Shown here one piece after another: positions 37,075-47,929 of a DNA stretch of 64,000 nt; position 1 is the first letter of the stretch, and each line of letters begins with the position of its first letter. The position numbers were made by a program, and so were the translations under genes. The stretch comes from Semisulcospira habei (Eukaryota; Mollusca; Gastropoda; Semisulcospiridae), in contig BTPG01000004.1 of the NCBI GenBank assembly GCA_036245525.1, positions 209,012,325-209,076,324 of the forward strand, given 5' to 3'. The notes beneath the pieces were generated by a model. The model made no database searches. It saw only the letters and a list, made by a program, of their open reading frames with translations, and was not told the origin of the DNA.

Positions 37075-37290
37075 TTAACCCGTACAGTGCCGAGAAAAGA
37101 TTAACATCATCTATCTCCAAGAGGTATAGATCCTCATGAGCCCCCGCATTTGCGGGGGCTCATGAGGATCTATGCCTCTTGCTTACATCACTCTGAATTC
37201 ATGTTCCTGGGACATCTGGTCATTTTTAGTCTTGAATTCACGAAGATTGCAGAAACGCGGTCTGCGTCAGCCGGCACTCGATGGCTTAAC
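37075..37290. repeat. Family C hairpin element, right end merged with a satellite
   Basis: TTAACCCGTACAGTGCCGAG; perfect core at 37122-37182. The expected right end (GCGTCAGCCGGCACT...) passes directly into the 155-bp satellite. Confidence 0.85.
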
Positions 37291-38054
37291 GTGTTTTGTC
37301 TTCCAAAGGGAGGCCATGCTTACTCTGCCTACATACAGCATCAGTGTAGATTCAGGTGGATAATATACTCTCGTGTAATGAGAGCAGATGCAGATACATA
37401 CTTATGCTCTCATACAATGTGTGAATATACTATCATGGCTTAACGTGTTTTGTCTTCCAAAGGGAGGCCCTGCTTACTCTGCCTACATACAGCATCAGTG
37501 TAGATTCAGGTGGATAATTATACTCTCGTGTAATGAGAGCAGATGCAGATACATACTTATGCTCTCATACAATGTGTGAATATACTATCATGGCTTAACG
37601 TGTTTTGTCTTCGAAAGGGAGGCCATGCTTACTCTGCCTACATACAGCATCAGTGTAGATTCAGGTGGATAATTATACTCTCGTGTAATGAGAGCAGATG
37701 CAGATACATACTTATGCTCTCATACAATGTGTGAATATACTATCATGGCTTAACGTGTTTTGTCTTCGAAAGGGAGGCCCTGCTTACTCTGCCTACATAC
37801 AGCATCAGTGTAGATTCAGGTGGATAATTATACTCTCGTGTAATGAGAGCAGATGCAGATACATACTTATGCTCTCATACAATGTGTGAATATACTATCA
37901 TGGCTTAACGTGTTTTGTCTTCCAAAGGGAGGCCCTGCTTACTCTGCCTACATACAGCATCAGTGTAGATTCAGGTGGATAATTATACTTTCGTGTAATG
38001 AGAGCAGATGCAGATACATACTTATGCTCTCATACAATGTGTGAATATACTATC
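37281..38054. repeat. Satellite: five tandem copies of a 155-bp unit
   Basis: ATGGCTTAACGTG recurs at 37281, 37435, 37590, 37745 and 37900; the first unit is 154 bp, the others 155. Copies differ by only a few bases. A degenerate partial sixth unit runs to about 38095. Each unit contains a short hairpin (ATGAGAGCA ... TGCTCTCAT). The 63-codon open frames in each unit are by-products. Confidence 0.95.
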
Positions 38055-38316
38055 ATGTAATGAGACCAGATGCAGATACATACCCTATGCTCTCATACAC
38101 CGGTGCAAACGGACTTATGCAAGAGTCTTGAGAAGGCACAATGCACATGAACATGTACCTTTAGGGTGGGGTAGAGGCACTGAGAAATCGGCCGATAACC
38201 CGGTGAGTAAAGCCAGAGAGCGTGACATAACAGCAATATACACCGACAACCACATAACGCTGTTGGTTGGTTAGCTGGGTGGGGTATATAAGCCGAGGTT
38301 ACACATTGCCCTGAAC

Positions 38317-38637
38317 GAGAGTCCGAAATAGCTCAGGCGGTTAAACTTCGGAGCAGGAGAGCGACTGGGAATCGCCGGGTCGTGGGTTCGAATCCCGTCC
38401 CGGCCCCCATAGCTGGACTCGCAATCCAGGGGGAAAAACGGATTTGTTTAATAGCATGTCCGTTGAAAGGTCCTGGTAAATCAAAGTGGCACAGTTGGAG
38501 CGCGCCTAAGTTGATCAGTGTTCAGGTCGTACTCCATAGGCAATAGATTTTCCTGTCCCCCATAACCCGCCCGTCAGGGCCGTCCATGATCACCTCGGTG
38601 CTGTGGACGTTAAACCCGAACTAACTAACTAACTAAC
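38317..38637 (+). mobile_element. tRNA-derived SINE, 321 bp, 11-bp target duplication
   Basis: Box A TAGCTCAGGCGGTTAAA and box B GGGTTCGAATCCC; ends (CTAA)n. Flanked by TTGCCCTGAAC at 38306-38316 and 38638-38648. Homologous along its length to 32025-32329. Confidence 0.9.
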
Positions 38638-38996
38638 TTGCCCTGAACTTAGCAGTGCGTTGTTGCCAGAGTGGACTCAGTGGCTTGTCAGACAGGTTCC
38701 TAGCGTGGTGTACTGTGTAACACTTGATTGATTCTACTCTCCTTCGATCTCTCTGCATAAACTAAGGCAAGGGAAGGTTTTGCGATTTATTCTTTTGAGG
38801 TTGCATTTATTTTTTACGCAAAAGTTCATTTGTCAACATCACTGACAACAAATCGACACAAATATAAACAATTTGAAGGACAATCAATACAAAATTTGAA
38901 TTATTGTTTTCAAATAAAACGATGGCTCTAATTTATGATAACAGATTGGCTTCCATCTGTAACTGATTGAAAATTGGTTACTATATTTCAACCTCT

Positions 38997-39215
38997 AAAC
39001 TCATTCAGATCAGCCCTGTCGCACGACAGCAGGAGATGGGTCAGCCATGATAATTCAAGGGTAGTGCCAGATTAGTTTGGCGCCTGTCGGCGCCAAGCTA
39101 ATCTGGCACTGCCCTGAATTATCATGGTCGATCCATCTCCTGCAGCAGGTGCATAGTCGTTAGATGACGCCTCCAAAATTTGGGAAATACTTTCGCCGGG
39201 CTGAATGAGTTACTG
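38997..39215. repeat. Family B hairpin element
   Basis: AACTCATTCAGATCAGCCC ... GGGCTGAATGAGTTA; halves meet at GGCGCCTGTCGGCGCC. Confidence 0.86.
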
Positions 39216-39276
39216 AACTGGCCGAAGAACGCTACCCCGCAGTCACGTGGGCTCATGAGGATTTACGTCTCTTGTT

Positions 39277-39376
39277 ATCTATCTATTTATATCCCGTAGT
39301 CTTGCCGACCGTTGGGGCACCACTGATGACTTGGCAACCAGCTCCCTCCATTCCTCTCTGTTCTCTGCCATTCTCT
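39277..39376 (-). mobile_element. RTE 3' end fragment (~100 bp)
   Basis: Reverse complement of the RTE end at about 31170-31272, including the GATA tail (TATCTATCTA) and the sequence for GVPQRSTRLRDI-like residues. Heavily 5'-truncated. Confidence 0.85.
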
Positions 39377-40060
39377 TGTTAGTCATATGTTTATATGCCT
39401 ATCATTTTTGGTTTAATTGAATCTGTGTTCTTTTTGCGAATGTCGGTCAGTGTGCAGCACGAAATTCGTAATCACTAGCAGCGAAGGGGTTACATGCAGT
39501 TTTAAGTGCTCGTCTTCAGATTTTCTGTATGTGTGTAAAGTACAATATTCTAATCCAATTTTGATTGGAACAAAATTCTGATGGACAACATTAACTCATG
39601 TTAAATCGTACATGTTATCGCGAACCTTACAGTTAGTAACGTGTTCTCATTAGATGTAATAATAGGTCTAGTTTACGTAGTATATGTGCTGATCTGTCAA
39701 TCTAAACCCTGTGGCTTGAAGTCGTAGACTTGTAAGTCACAGACAAGACCAATGTCACACGTACACCGAAAGGCGAATGAAAACTCGATGACCCTATCAA
39801 AGTGTTCAGAAACATGATCTGCGTGAAATGGCATTGAAAGAGTTACGCGCTATGTTTTGGCGCTTCAACCCGATAGAAAATCGGCATAATAACTATATAA
39901 AGCCCCGCCGCGCGCGCTGACCCACCTCAGGTCGTTGTAGTTATATTTTCTTTCTTCAGAGTATCAGGGACAGAAACGGAACAAAACCTAAACAAACGTG
40001 AAGAATGGAGAAGCTACTGGGGATATTGCTTACATCACCAGAAAGAGAGAAAATGTCGAC
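39377..40060. other. No gene recognised
   Basis: AT-rich; no motif, splice framework or repeat family recognised. Confidence 0.4.
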
Positions 40061-40067
40061 GCCTATC

Positions 40068-40260
40068 ACCAATGCTTTGCCGGAGAAAAACTGAAAACGA
40101 CCCAACGGCAAGAGGCATAAAAGTATATCCTCATGAGCCCCCGCAGTTGCGGGGGTTCATGAGGATCTATGCCTCTAGTCAGTCTTGCTGACTCCACTTT
40201 GCGTCCGTGATTGTAGGACGGCGGGGGCTGTTTGGCGTTGAACTGATTGACAAACATTTC
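40068..40260. repeat. Family C hairpin element
   Basis: Core at 40108-40178 (AAGAGGCATAAAAGTATATC with a small insertion; centre CCCGCAGTTGCGGG). Confidence 0.75.
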
Positions 40261-40297
40261 AGAGGAACAATCTGTGGAATAGGCAGCGGAGGGTGCC

Positions 40298-40299
<2 letters not shown>

Positions 40300-40395
<96 letters not shown>

Positions 40396-40405
40396 GCGCG
40401 CGCGC
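40300..40405. repeat. (GT)n / (GC)n microsatellite
   Basis: GT run grading into GTGC and GCGC units (possible Z-DNA). Confidence 0.93.
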
Positions 40406-40771
40406 GAGTGTGAGTGTGTTTTCGTGCGTTGGTTTATTTGCTTGTTTCTTTTATTATTGTTTGTAAGTTCGTTGGTTGGTTTGTTCCGTCGTCTTTTGTT
40501 TGTTCGTTTATTTGTTCGTTTGTTGTTTATGTTTGTGTCATTTGGGGGTCTGCAAGTTTGCGTCAGCTTAACAGTTTGTTCGTTTGTTTCGTTCGTTTGT
40601 TCCTTTATTCGCTCCTTCGTTCGTTCGTTTCTGCCTCAACGTTTATGTCCAGGAGCATCTATGGCCCCTGCTGGTTTTTATCCATGTACGTGTCACCCTT
40701 AATATTACGCCCTCCAGTACATCGCAGTATTTGAATACCGCAGACAGATCTCTGGCTCCCGCGGCCAGGGA

Positions 40772-40872
40772 TGCCCGGTGAGCAAAAGGTCCACAGGCCG
40801 ACGTCAGCCTTAGCGGGCCCGAGCACGGCCGTGCGCGGGCCAGCTAAGTCTGACGTCGGCCCATTGATCTTT
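40772..40872. repeat. Family E palindrome
   Basis: GGTGAGCAAAAGGTCCACAG ... GATCTTTTTCTCC around GAGCACGGCCGTGCGC. Confidence 0.77.
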
Positions 40873-40939
40873 TTCTCCCTTGTTGTTTTTCCTTCGCAAG
40901 TCTATCTGTAAATTCATCACTACAATAGCGCGGTGTGAC

Positions 40940-41817
40940 TGTTACGTTTGTGGTTGTGTTATCCTGTGAGAGCATACATGTGTTATTCGTGGGAAACGAT
41001 CCGATATTTTATTTGAGCTATCATGATTATGATTCACGTATCTTTTTAGTAAAATTTTCTTTCAGTCGCGCAGAGCGGATTTCACTTCATTCATACGTTA
41101 GTTTAGTCCAGAACGTTCTAGAAAGGTCGCACTGTCTAGTTACCTCGGTTTGTATGACGTCGGTATATACGGAACAGTTCGTAACAGTTCGCTACATTTT
41201 GGTTTTCAGTGCGCGTGAATTAAGCAGCCTTTATTTTGTTTTGGGAATGTTCTCGTACCTTCTAGAGCTATCATAGAACGTGGTGATAGGGCTACCATAC
41301 TTTCATGTGTCTTCATTATACATTAGGATTTAGAGCTGAAGTGAGCAGCCGAGTTTTTATAGCCTATTTTAGTGATTCCAGAAGATTCTTATTTATGAGT
41401 TTCAGTTGCGTATTTCGTTCTGATTGGTTGCATTGTATTATTTCCGTAGATAATTCTAGAATTTGGTAGTATATATAAGGAGGGCGCTGGGAAAGCCCGT
41501 TCGTACATTGTCTTGCTTTGTCAGTTGTAGAGACACGCAGTTTATTGTGAGAGACGCTGTGTATGAGAAACTTTGCGTCGGCAGTGTGGACATTGCAGAA
41601 GAGACTGACTTTGTATCAGTGTTGATGCATTTGGAAATGCATTGTATGTTGATCGCATCGCTGAATTAAAATATTGTTGGAACTGTTACTCCAGTATTGT
41701 CTACATCCTTAAGCCACGTGTGACGGATTGCAGCTGAACGAGGTTTAATTTAAATAACCTTACGTGCGTGCGTCTGGTTTGTTTATCATACTACGACAAC
41801 AATTCCACCACGTAACA
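40940..41817. mobile_element. Solo LTR, 878 bp, TGTTACG...CGTAACA, target duplication GTGAC
   Basis: Perfect 7-bp inverted ends TGTTACG/CGTAACA and 5-bp duplications GTGAC at 40935-40939 and 41818-41822. A TATA-like box is inside. No gag/pol nearby. Different family from the two TGTAAC LTRs. Confidence 0.88.
41472..41479 (+). promoter_or_regulatory. TATA-like box inside the solo LTR
   Basis: TATATAAG about 535 bases into the LTR; an inverted CCAAT (GATTGG, 41422) lies upstream, as in a U3 promoter. Suggests the LTR reads on the + strand. Confidence 0.5.
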
Positions 41818-41959
41818 GTGACTATATTATATATACTGCTTTCTGGTACCGCGGTATATTGAGGCAGACCTGTACATGTAGCTCTGATTGTCCGGTGGAT
41901 TTGCCAGAAAATAAAATAAATTGTTCGGAGGGAAAATTCGTTCGTTACATAATTATTCA

Positions 41960-42035
41960 GACGAGCGACAAAAGAAATGCGACATTTTGGGAATCACCGG
42001 AATGATTCCAAAATTGTCGCAATTCTTTTGGCTCG
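41960..42035. repeat. Family G palindrome
   Basis: GACGAGCGACAAAAGAAATG ... CAATTCTTTTGGCTCGTC. A second copy is at 59070-59185. Confidence 0.8.
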
Positions 42036-42055
42036 TCCACTGGCGTTGAAGGGGC

Positions 42056-42149
42056 TAACCCTTTGGCTGTTGGTAGCCTGTTGGCTTCTTGTCGCGACGA
42101 TTCCTGCGAATCATCGTGACAAAACCCGCTACCAACAGCCAAAGGGTTA
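42056..42149. repeat. Family A hairpin element
   Basis: AACCCTTTGGCTGTTGGTAG ... CCAACAGCCAAAGGGTTAA. Its last TTAA (42146-42149) is also the first TTAA of the next element. Confidence 0.86.
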
Positions 42150-42302
42150 ATTCCCTCACTGTGCCCACGGAACACGGACAAAAAGTGGCGTCGGCAAGAG
42201 GCATAGATCCTCATGAGCCCCCGCAACTGCGGGGGCTCATGAGGATCTATGCTTCTTGCAGTGGGATCGTGCTAAAGTTTTTTATCAGCAGTGAAGGGGT
42301 TA
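42146..42302. repeat. Family C hairpin element abutting family A
   Basis: TTAATTCCCTCACTGTGCC ... GCAGTGAAGGGGTTAA; perfect core at 42198-42259. Confidence 0.87.
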
Positions 42303-43000
42303 ATCATTATAAGGTCAAAGAATCATAGTGACATAACACCAGACCGACGTCGGCCACGACACAGAAAGAAAGAAAAAATCCAACCTGTCATGTTCTTGTC
42401 ATGAGATGGCAATCTACCGTTATAAAGCCAGCACCTCCATTTTTTATTTTAAAAAAGCGAGATTTTTATGGTGCAACACTGAAAATTTCGCTTTCTTTAT
42501 AACAACAACAACAACGACACACATGTACTGGCTTTCGCCATAATGAAACAGCAGTAACGTGGAAACGAGGAACTGGCAAAGGGATCTAACTGTTTGTTAA
42601 CACGGTTGTCAGACGCTGAGTTGTTTCCCTTGAAACATGTACAAAGGGGTTGAACTGATTACTTGTTTTATCCAATGTTGAGTCGTTTCCCTTGCAAGAG
42701 AATACCAAAGGGTCTGACTTGTTTAATTGTTTGTCTAGCGCTGAGGTATAAATCCTCACGAGCCCCGCAACTTTATTTCGTGCTTTGCCCTGATTCAAAA
42801 TGTTACAACCAAAACTAGCAATTATCTTAGTGAGAAATTAACACAGCCTATTTTAGGAAGATTACAAAGTAAAGCACAAAAGCACTGTCAGCGGAGTTTT
42901 TTTTTTGGGTGTGCTTTGACCAAACTAGATTTATGACCACTGGTCGATAATGCACAATTCTCTCCCCTGACAGTGCTTTAACCTACTTTACTTTGTACTC
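42303..43000. other. Gene-free stretch with foldback relics
   Basis: Holds GAGTTGTTTCCCTTG repeated near 42617 and 42680, related to the 10881 foldback. A weak inverted repeat at 42850-43000 (ACAAAGTAAAGCACAAAAGC / GTGCTTTAACCTACTTTACT) is related to 765-860. Confidence 0.55.
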
Positions 43001-43014
43001 TTCCTAAAATATTA

Positions 43015-43408
43015 AAAGAAGTACCCAACGGAGAAAGAAACACGCTTAGAAAAGACGGGTACAACACAATTTATTAATATTTCGGGTAAATACCCTTTGT
43101 CAAAATAGACAAACAAACAAACATAGAGATTAGCCGCTACTTATCTTCAATGGCAGAAGGAATGTGGCAACTGAAGGAGGTGACGTAGATTTTACGTCAC
43201 CTCCTTCAGTTGCCACATTCCTTCTGCCATTGAAGATAAGTAGCGGCTAATCTCTATGTTTGTTTGTTTGTCTATTTTGACAAAGGGTATTTACCCGAAA
43301 TATTAATAAATTGTGTTGTACCCGTCTTTTCTAAGCGTGTTTCTTTCTCCGTTGGGTACTTCTTTGCATATTACACGCTTGGCAGTCACCTTTTTGGTCT
43401 GGATTGAT
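43015..43408. repeat. Giant near-perfect palindrome (family H), 16-bp target duplication
   Basis: Arms of about 172 bp (43014-43186 and 43192-43364) match almost base for base around a tiny spacer. A non-palindromic tail follows (TTACACGCTTGGCAGTCACC). Flanking TCTTCCTAAAATATTA on both sides suggests retroposition. Confidence 0.88.
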
Positions 43409-43537
43409 TCTTCCTAAAATATTAGCACTGGCAGTTTCTTCTTTTCTTTTTAAAGTCTATTTTACATTATAAACCTGAGTTCATTGCGGGAGTGAATTAA
43501 TAAAGATTTGTGATTTGTAAATGTTCTTTCTGCTATC

Positions 43538-43672
43538 ATGTGTGTCTGCGTTTGTGCGCGTGCTTGTGTGCATGCTACTGTGTGTGTGTATGTGTGCCTG
43601 CCGGCGAGCGCGCGCGCGTGTCACTGTGTGTATGTGTGTGTGCGTGTCTGTCTGTGTGCGTGCGCGCTCGTA

Positions 43673-43703
<31 letters not shown>

Positions 43704-43720
43704 GTGTGCGTGCGAGAGAT
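43538..43720. repeat. (GT)n / GTGC-rich low complexity
   Basis: Imperfect GT repeats; the open frames here are artefacts. Confidence 0.9.
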
Positions 43721-43954
43721 CATGCATGTGCGCGCACTACAAGTACAAGTGTTCTCGTGCCAGTATGACGCTGCAACAGCAACAAAAAATTACTTATTCT
43801 TCCGAGCACGTTCATAGATACACATCAGAAGTTTGTCGTCACTATCAGACGAAAACATTGCGTCATTCTTACTTCAAAAGCATTTCGTCATACGTACAAC
43901 TCTTCGCCTTCCACAGCCACCCGGCTCCCATTTCAACCTTCACCTGCGACACAT

Positions 43955-44100
43955 ACTTCGAGATGGATCAACCGTGATTCTATGTACCTCAAGGGTAGTG
44001 CCTGATTAGCTTGGTTCAGGTGCCAAGCTAATCAGGCACTACCCTTGAACTAACGTAGTGATCCATCTTTGACAATTGGCGATGGGCGTGAAATGAGATA
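43955..44100. repeat. Family B hairpin element
   Basis: GAGATGGATCAACCGTGATT ... ACGTAGTGATCCATC; centre GCTTGGTTCAGGTGCCAAGC is diverged. Confidence 0.78.
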
Positions 44101-44105
44101 AAGTG

Positions 44106-45300
44106 TGCCGACACTCAGAATCTTGGTTACCGTCCATTTTCTGCGGGTCTATCGCTCACGAAAGCAATCCAGGGAAAGGCTATGAAGAAAAGTGGAGGCA
44201 GCAGTTTCCATTGGAAACTTGCCTACACTGTCATCGTGGCCTTGGAATTCACTGTAGTGTATGAGTTCTTGATCTGGGCAACGAAGAAATGATCGGCGTC
44301 TGTCGGCGGGTGTTTCAAATCGTGAGTAGATCTACAGTGAAGTCCGAGTACAAGAAGACACACAAGAGGTCCACACATCTTTGCTGTACGGTTACGGTTG
44401 TTGAACCCTTTTCATCCTGATACACCGATCACTTCAAATAAATTTGACCGATAGTTCAAGAGTGAACTAAAACAGTTGATCTGTCGCCTAGAGCTGTAAT
44501 GACTTCAGATGACTTAAGCAAATTTTACAAAATCAGCCTCAGGATAAAATGGGTTAACAGCGAAAGGACTTCAGCTTTCGCTGATTTCGTCCTAGGGGGT
44601 GGGGGATGTTGAGGGGGGGGGGGGGTAGGCGTGAGGGGGGGGGGGGTGCCAGTAGCGGGTTTCTGGGATAGGGCTCTATCTGTTTTGTCGCTTGCGTTGG
44701 TTTCTTTGCGGTCATATCCAAAGTTTGTTATATACGACTTCTGAAACTACATCGGCCCCCACTCCTGAGGCCTTCCCGCTCGACCGGCTCAGCTGCAAAC
44801 ACCACGACCTGTAGCTAGTCGCCCATATGCCATTGCTCTCCTAAATAGTTTTAAACTTTTAAACATTTTAAATCGGTCCCACTTCCCAGACCACCCCTCA
44901 ACACGACAGTTTCGGCCACACAGTCTTAGTACGCTCCATATGGTACCCGGCTCTACCCAGGAAACAGGGGAAGTTTTTTATTTTTTTTATTTTTTATTTT
45001 TTTTAAAAAGCTGTAATTTATGAATAGTTTAGTTTTTCTCTGCTGCGCCACCCTGAACATGCCATTTATAGTCATACGAAATGCAGAAGAAAATCGTGGC
45101 ATGTGTTCACTTGTGCTCACTTGCCTCCTTCCTATAATAATAATCCTTCCCCTTCCTTTCTTGTTTGCTCGTTTACTTGTCTCAATGTTTGTTTCCAAGT
45201 TTCTGTCCTGTGTAGGCGTGAGACAGTATGCCTATTTTTGTGACAGGCAAGATTCTCGTTGTTAAATATCGCCTTTCACGAAAATGGGCTCAGTACTGTC
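44106..45300. other. No gene recognised
   Basis: Contains poly-G runs at 44610-44650 and a T-rich run at 44970-45005. No coding signal supported. Confidence 0.4.
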
Positions 45301-45307
45301 TTTTGCC

Positions 45308-45509
45308 TTAACCCGTTCAGTGCCGAGATCATCTCAACACCAGTCAACAGCAAGAGGTATAGATCCTCATGAGCCCCCGCATTCGAGGGGGCTCATGAGG
45401 ATCTATGCCTCTTGCTGACGCCTACTTTGAATACACGTTCTTGGGACAGCTAGAACATGTTTGTCTTGAATTAACAAAGATCTGCGTCAGCTGGCACTGA
45501 ACGAGTTAA
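45308..45509. repeat. Family C hairpin element
   Basis: TTAACCCGTTCAGTGCCGAG ... CTGGCACTGAACGAGTTAA; TTAA at both ends. Confidence 0.88.
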
Positions 45510-45542
45510 CAACTTCTTTCTGCTTCAGGCTTACAGAACTAG

Positions 45543-45899
45543 CAGCAGGACCAGAAGCCACTCCTTCGATTCAACTGTAGAAGATTCTACTCCAGAATGT
45601 ACTCGCGGTACTCCACAAGAAGAAAATACGCTTACAACATCCCGCCAACTCGCCCCACCTCCCGCTTCCCGCTGACCTCCCCCGGACGCAAGCTGTCCGT
45701 GGTCGACGCGAAGGAGTGGATACGAGAAAAGGGATTTTACAATTACGCGGCCGATACATGTCACCTGATCAGAGCGTTGGCCTATGAGGAGCGACTAAAA
45801 GACATCACGTGCAGGGTCACCAAACACACGGCCTCGTTTCGCAACAAGCACAGCGAACTGAGGGAGCCCCGACACATGTATACTTGCTGTCCGCCTTGA
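45543..45899 (+). CDS. Unidentified terminal exon, cysteine-containing
   Basis: An open frame of about 118 codons follows a polypyrimidine/AG-rich stretch and stops TGA at 45897-45899. Codon use is GC-rich and exon-like, and a family-C hairpin lies just upstream. The product has an Arg/Tyr/Pro-rich start, then a segment with WIREKGFYNYAADTC and a CCPP terminus. The four cysteines in the last 50 residues suggest a secreted or disulfide-bonded domain. The same frame has a TAG at 45540-45542, so the acceptor must be at or after that point; ctag, cagcag and actccag are options. I do not recognise the family, and no upstream exon was found. Confidence 0.45.
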   Translation, partial: QQDQKPLLRFNCRRFYSRMYSRYSTRRKYAYNIPPTRPTSRFPLTSPGRKLSVVDAKEWIREKGFYNYAADTCHLIRALAYEERLKDITCRVTKHTASFRNKHSELREPRHMYTCCPP

Positions 45900-45924
45900 A
45901 AGCGCGAAGACTTTAATTTCAAAA

Positions 45925-46015
45925 CGTTTCTGGCTGTCGGCAGCGATTTTTGTCCATCGCTGGTCTGGACCAACTTGAAAGCGCAACGGACAGCAAAAGG
46001 GTCCAAAGGGTGGAG
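45925..46015. repeat. Family A element, degenerate
   Basis: TTTCTGGCTGTCGGCAGCG ... GGACAGCAAAAGGGTC. Confidence 0.55.
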
Positions 46016-46067
46016 GACCTGTGTCAGCAGGTGTGATTCTGAACCTCAGGTATGGTCCAAGGGTCCG

Positions 46068-46175
46068 TTGCATGAGTGAGTTTAGTCCTGCGCCAACCAC
46101 TCAGCCAGGTGCTCCGCTATAGCAGAGCACCTTGCTGACTGGCTGGCGCAGGACTGACTAAGCTCACTCATGCAA
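46068..46175. repeat. Family D palindrome
   Basis: TTGCATGAGTGAGTTTAGTC ... CTAAGCTCACTCATGCAA, same core as 27767-27868. Confidence 0.88.
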
Positions 46176-46177
46176 CC

Positions 46178-46290
46178 CAGTTTAGCGCAGCGGCCATCAG
46201 GCCGATGTCGGGCCTCATTTGCAGCCCGAGCACAGCCGTGTCGACCGACTGCGGCCGATGTGGACCGGATTACCTTTTAAGTGCTGGGGA
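46178..46290. repeat. Family E element, degenerate
   Basis: GCGGCCATCAGGCCGATGTC ... GACTGCGGCCGATGTGGACC, directly after family D. Confidence 0.65.
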
Positions 46291-46424
46291 AAGACCTGAA
46301 GCACACGTGCTCTTTGCCATCAGGCACCTTGGTGATATATCTATGAAAACAAGAAAGGTAAGCGAGGCCCGAGGACCTTTGCTTACTGGGTTTCAAGCAC
46401 ATGCTGCCGGTGTACGTGGAAACC

Positions 46425-46496
<72 letters not shown>
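46425..46496. repeat. (GT)n microsatellite
   Basis: About 35 GT units. Confidence 0.95.
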
Positions 46497-46539
46497 CACG
46501 CATTTGCGTGACAGATTTGTACGAGGCGAAGATATCATA

Positions 46540-46640
46540 TCTTGAGTTGGGTCGGCCATGATATTTCAAGGGTAGTGCCAGATTACCTTGGCGCCTTCCC
46601 AGGCGCCAAGCTAATCTGGCGCTACCCTTGACCTATCAGA
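46540..46640. repeat. Family B hairpin element
   Basis: GATATTTCAAGGGTAGTGCC ... GGCGCTACCCTTGACCTATC around GGCGCCTTCCCAGGCGCC. Confidence 0.8.
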
Positions 46641-46787
46641 TAAAAGATTCAAATCACCCTACGGCCACGCGGTATAAATGCAGTCTGTGCAAATGTACTT
46701 CGGTGCTGGAAAGTACTTTTTAATGTAGTAGCAGCAGAATTAAAGAAACCCAGCGCAGATAAATCTGTTGAAATGTCTTGTGTCCGC

Positions 46788-46871
46788 TTTCTCTCTCTCT
46801 CTCTCTCTCTCCGTTTCTTTGTCTGTCTGTCGGTCTCTCTCTCTGTTTGTGTGTGCGTCCGTGCGTGTCCT

Positions 46872-46905
<34 letters not shown>

Positions 46906-46915
46906 TGTGCGTGCG

Positions 46916-46981
<66 letters not shown>
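46788..46981. repeat. (CT)n then (GT)n microsatellite
   Basis: CT run, mixed CTGT, then long GT runs. Confidence 0.93.
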
Positions 46982-46984
<3 letters not shown>

Positions 46985-47355
46985 CCGATTGTGCATGCGT
47001 GCGAAGGATGTGGAGGAGGGGGAATACGGTGAGCCACCTTTTTTCTCCGATTTTAAATACATAAATAAAATAAAGCCAACAAAATAAGAGTGTTATGATT
47101 GAATTCTCTCCGTGAAAAAAATGTCTTTTTTTACTCTAAGAACATATGAAGGGGGAAGTGGGGGCTGGGGTAGTGGGGGGGGGGGGGCAGCGGATTCTCC
47201 TCCCCCTCCCACTACTTTTTCATTGGGGAAGGGGCCAGTCCCCCCCCCCCACCCTTTCTCTGGGTCATACGCCGCTGATGGTTGAAGAGTTAATTCCACA
47301 ACTCTGGTTGGTGACTACTGAAGATTTTACCAGATCAAGATTTAAAAAAAAATTA

Positions 47356-47482
47356 TGATCGACCATAATAGTTTAAGAGTGGTGCCAGAATGGAGGCGCC
47401 AAGCTATTCTGGCATCACCCTTGAACTTTTACAGTCGATCCGTCTCCCTATGTATTTTGACACACCTCAAATGGTTAATAGG
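47356..47482. repeat. Family B hairpin element (AGAATAGC subtype, shortened centre)
   Basis: GATCGACCATAATAGTTTAA ... TTTACAGTCGATCCGTCTCC; part of the left arm near the centre is deleted. Confidence 0.77.
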
Positions 47483-47929
47483 GTGGCTACACACGTGACT
47501 GCAAAGTGTTAATCAGGTACAGATCCCAGTAAGATAAAACACTAAGATATATATCATTAGTTCCACGGTTGACGCATACTGCATGTAACGCTGTCGGAAC
47601 CTCGGTACATCACCTTCTCCTGGGGAACACAGACACAAATTAGGCCAGGAAGAGTTAAAATGACATGTAATGATTATTACAAAGCCCGCAGACCAACAAA
47701 GGGGTATAACCTTGATCTTATTCTCCTCAATGACGACTAAGGCTGCTCTGCGAAGACAAAAAGCAAAGTCCATTGTGGTGAAAAGCAGGAGTTGCATTGT
47801 ATTACTATGAAAATCTCGCTTTTCACAAACATGGACTTCCTGTCTTTTGCCTTCACGGGGCAGAAGTATTCGTAACTGTGGCTGAAAATAGGAACTGCTT
47901 TCAACGGCCTTCGCACGCTAGCGAATTCA

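Noticed and set aside
37388..38274. Regular 63-codon open frames every 155 bp, which could be taken for a gene family or a CRISPR-like array
   Set aside because: They are simply the satellite unit read in frame. Units are contiguous with no spacers, and the DNA is eukaryotic.
38329..38405. tRNA gene at the start of the 38-kb SINE
   Set aside because: Same reason; it is the tRNA-derived head of a SINE with an 11-bp target duplication.
40935..41276. 113-codon open frame at the start of the solo LTR
   Set aside because: Lies inside the LTR, no domain, and no splice or start context.
46649..47087. Open frames over the CT/GT repeats
   Set aside because: Microsatellite artefacts with no family motif.
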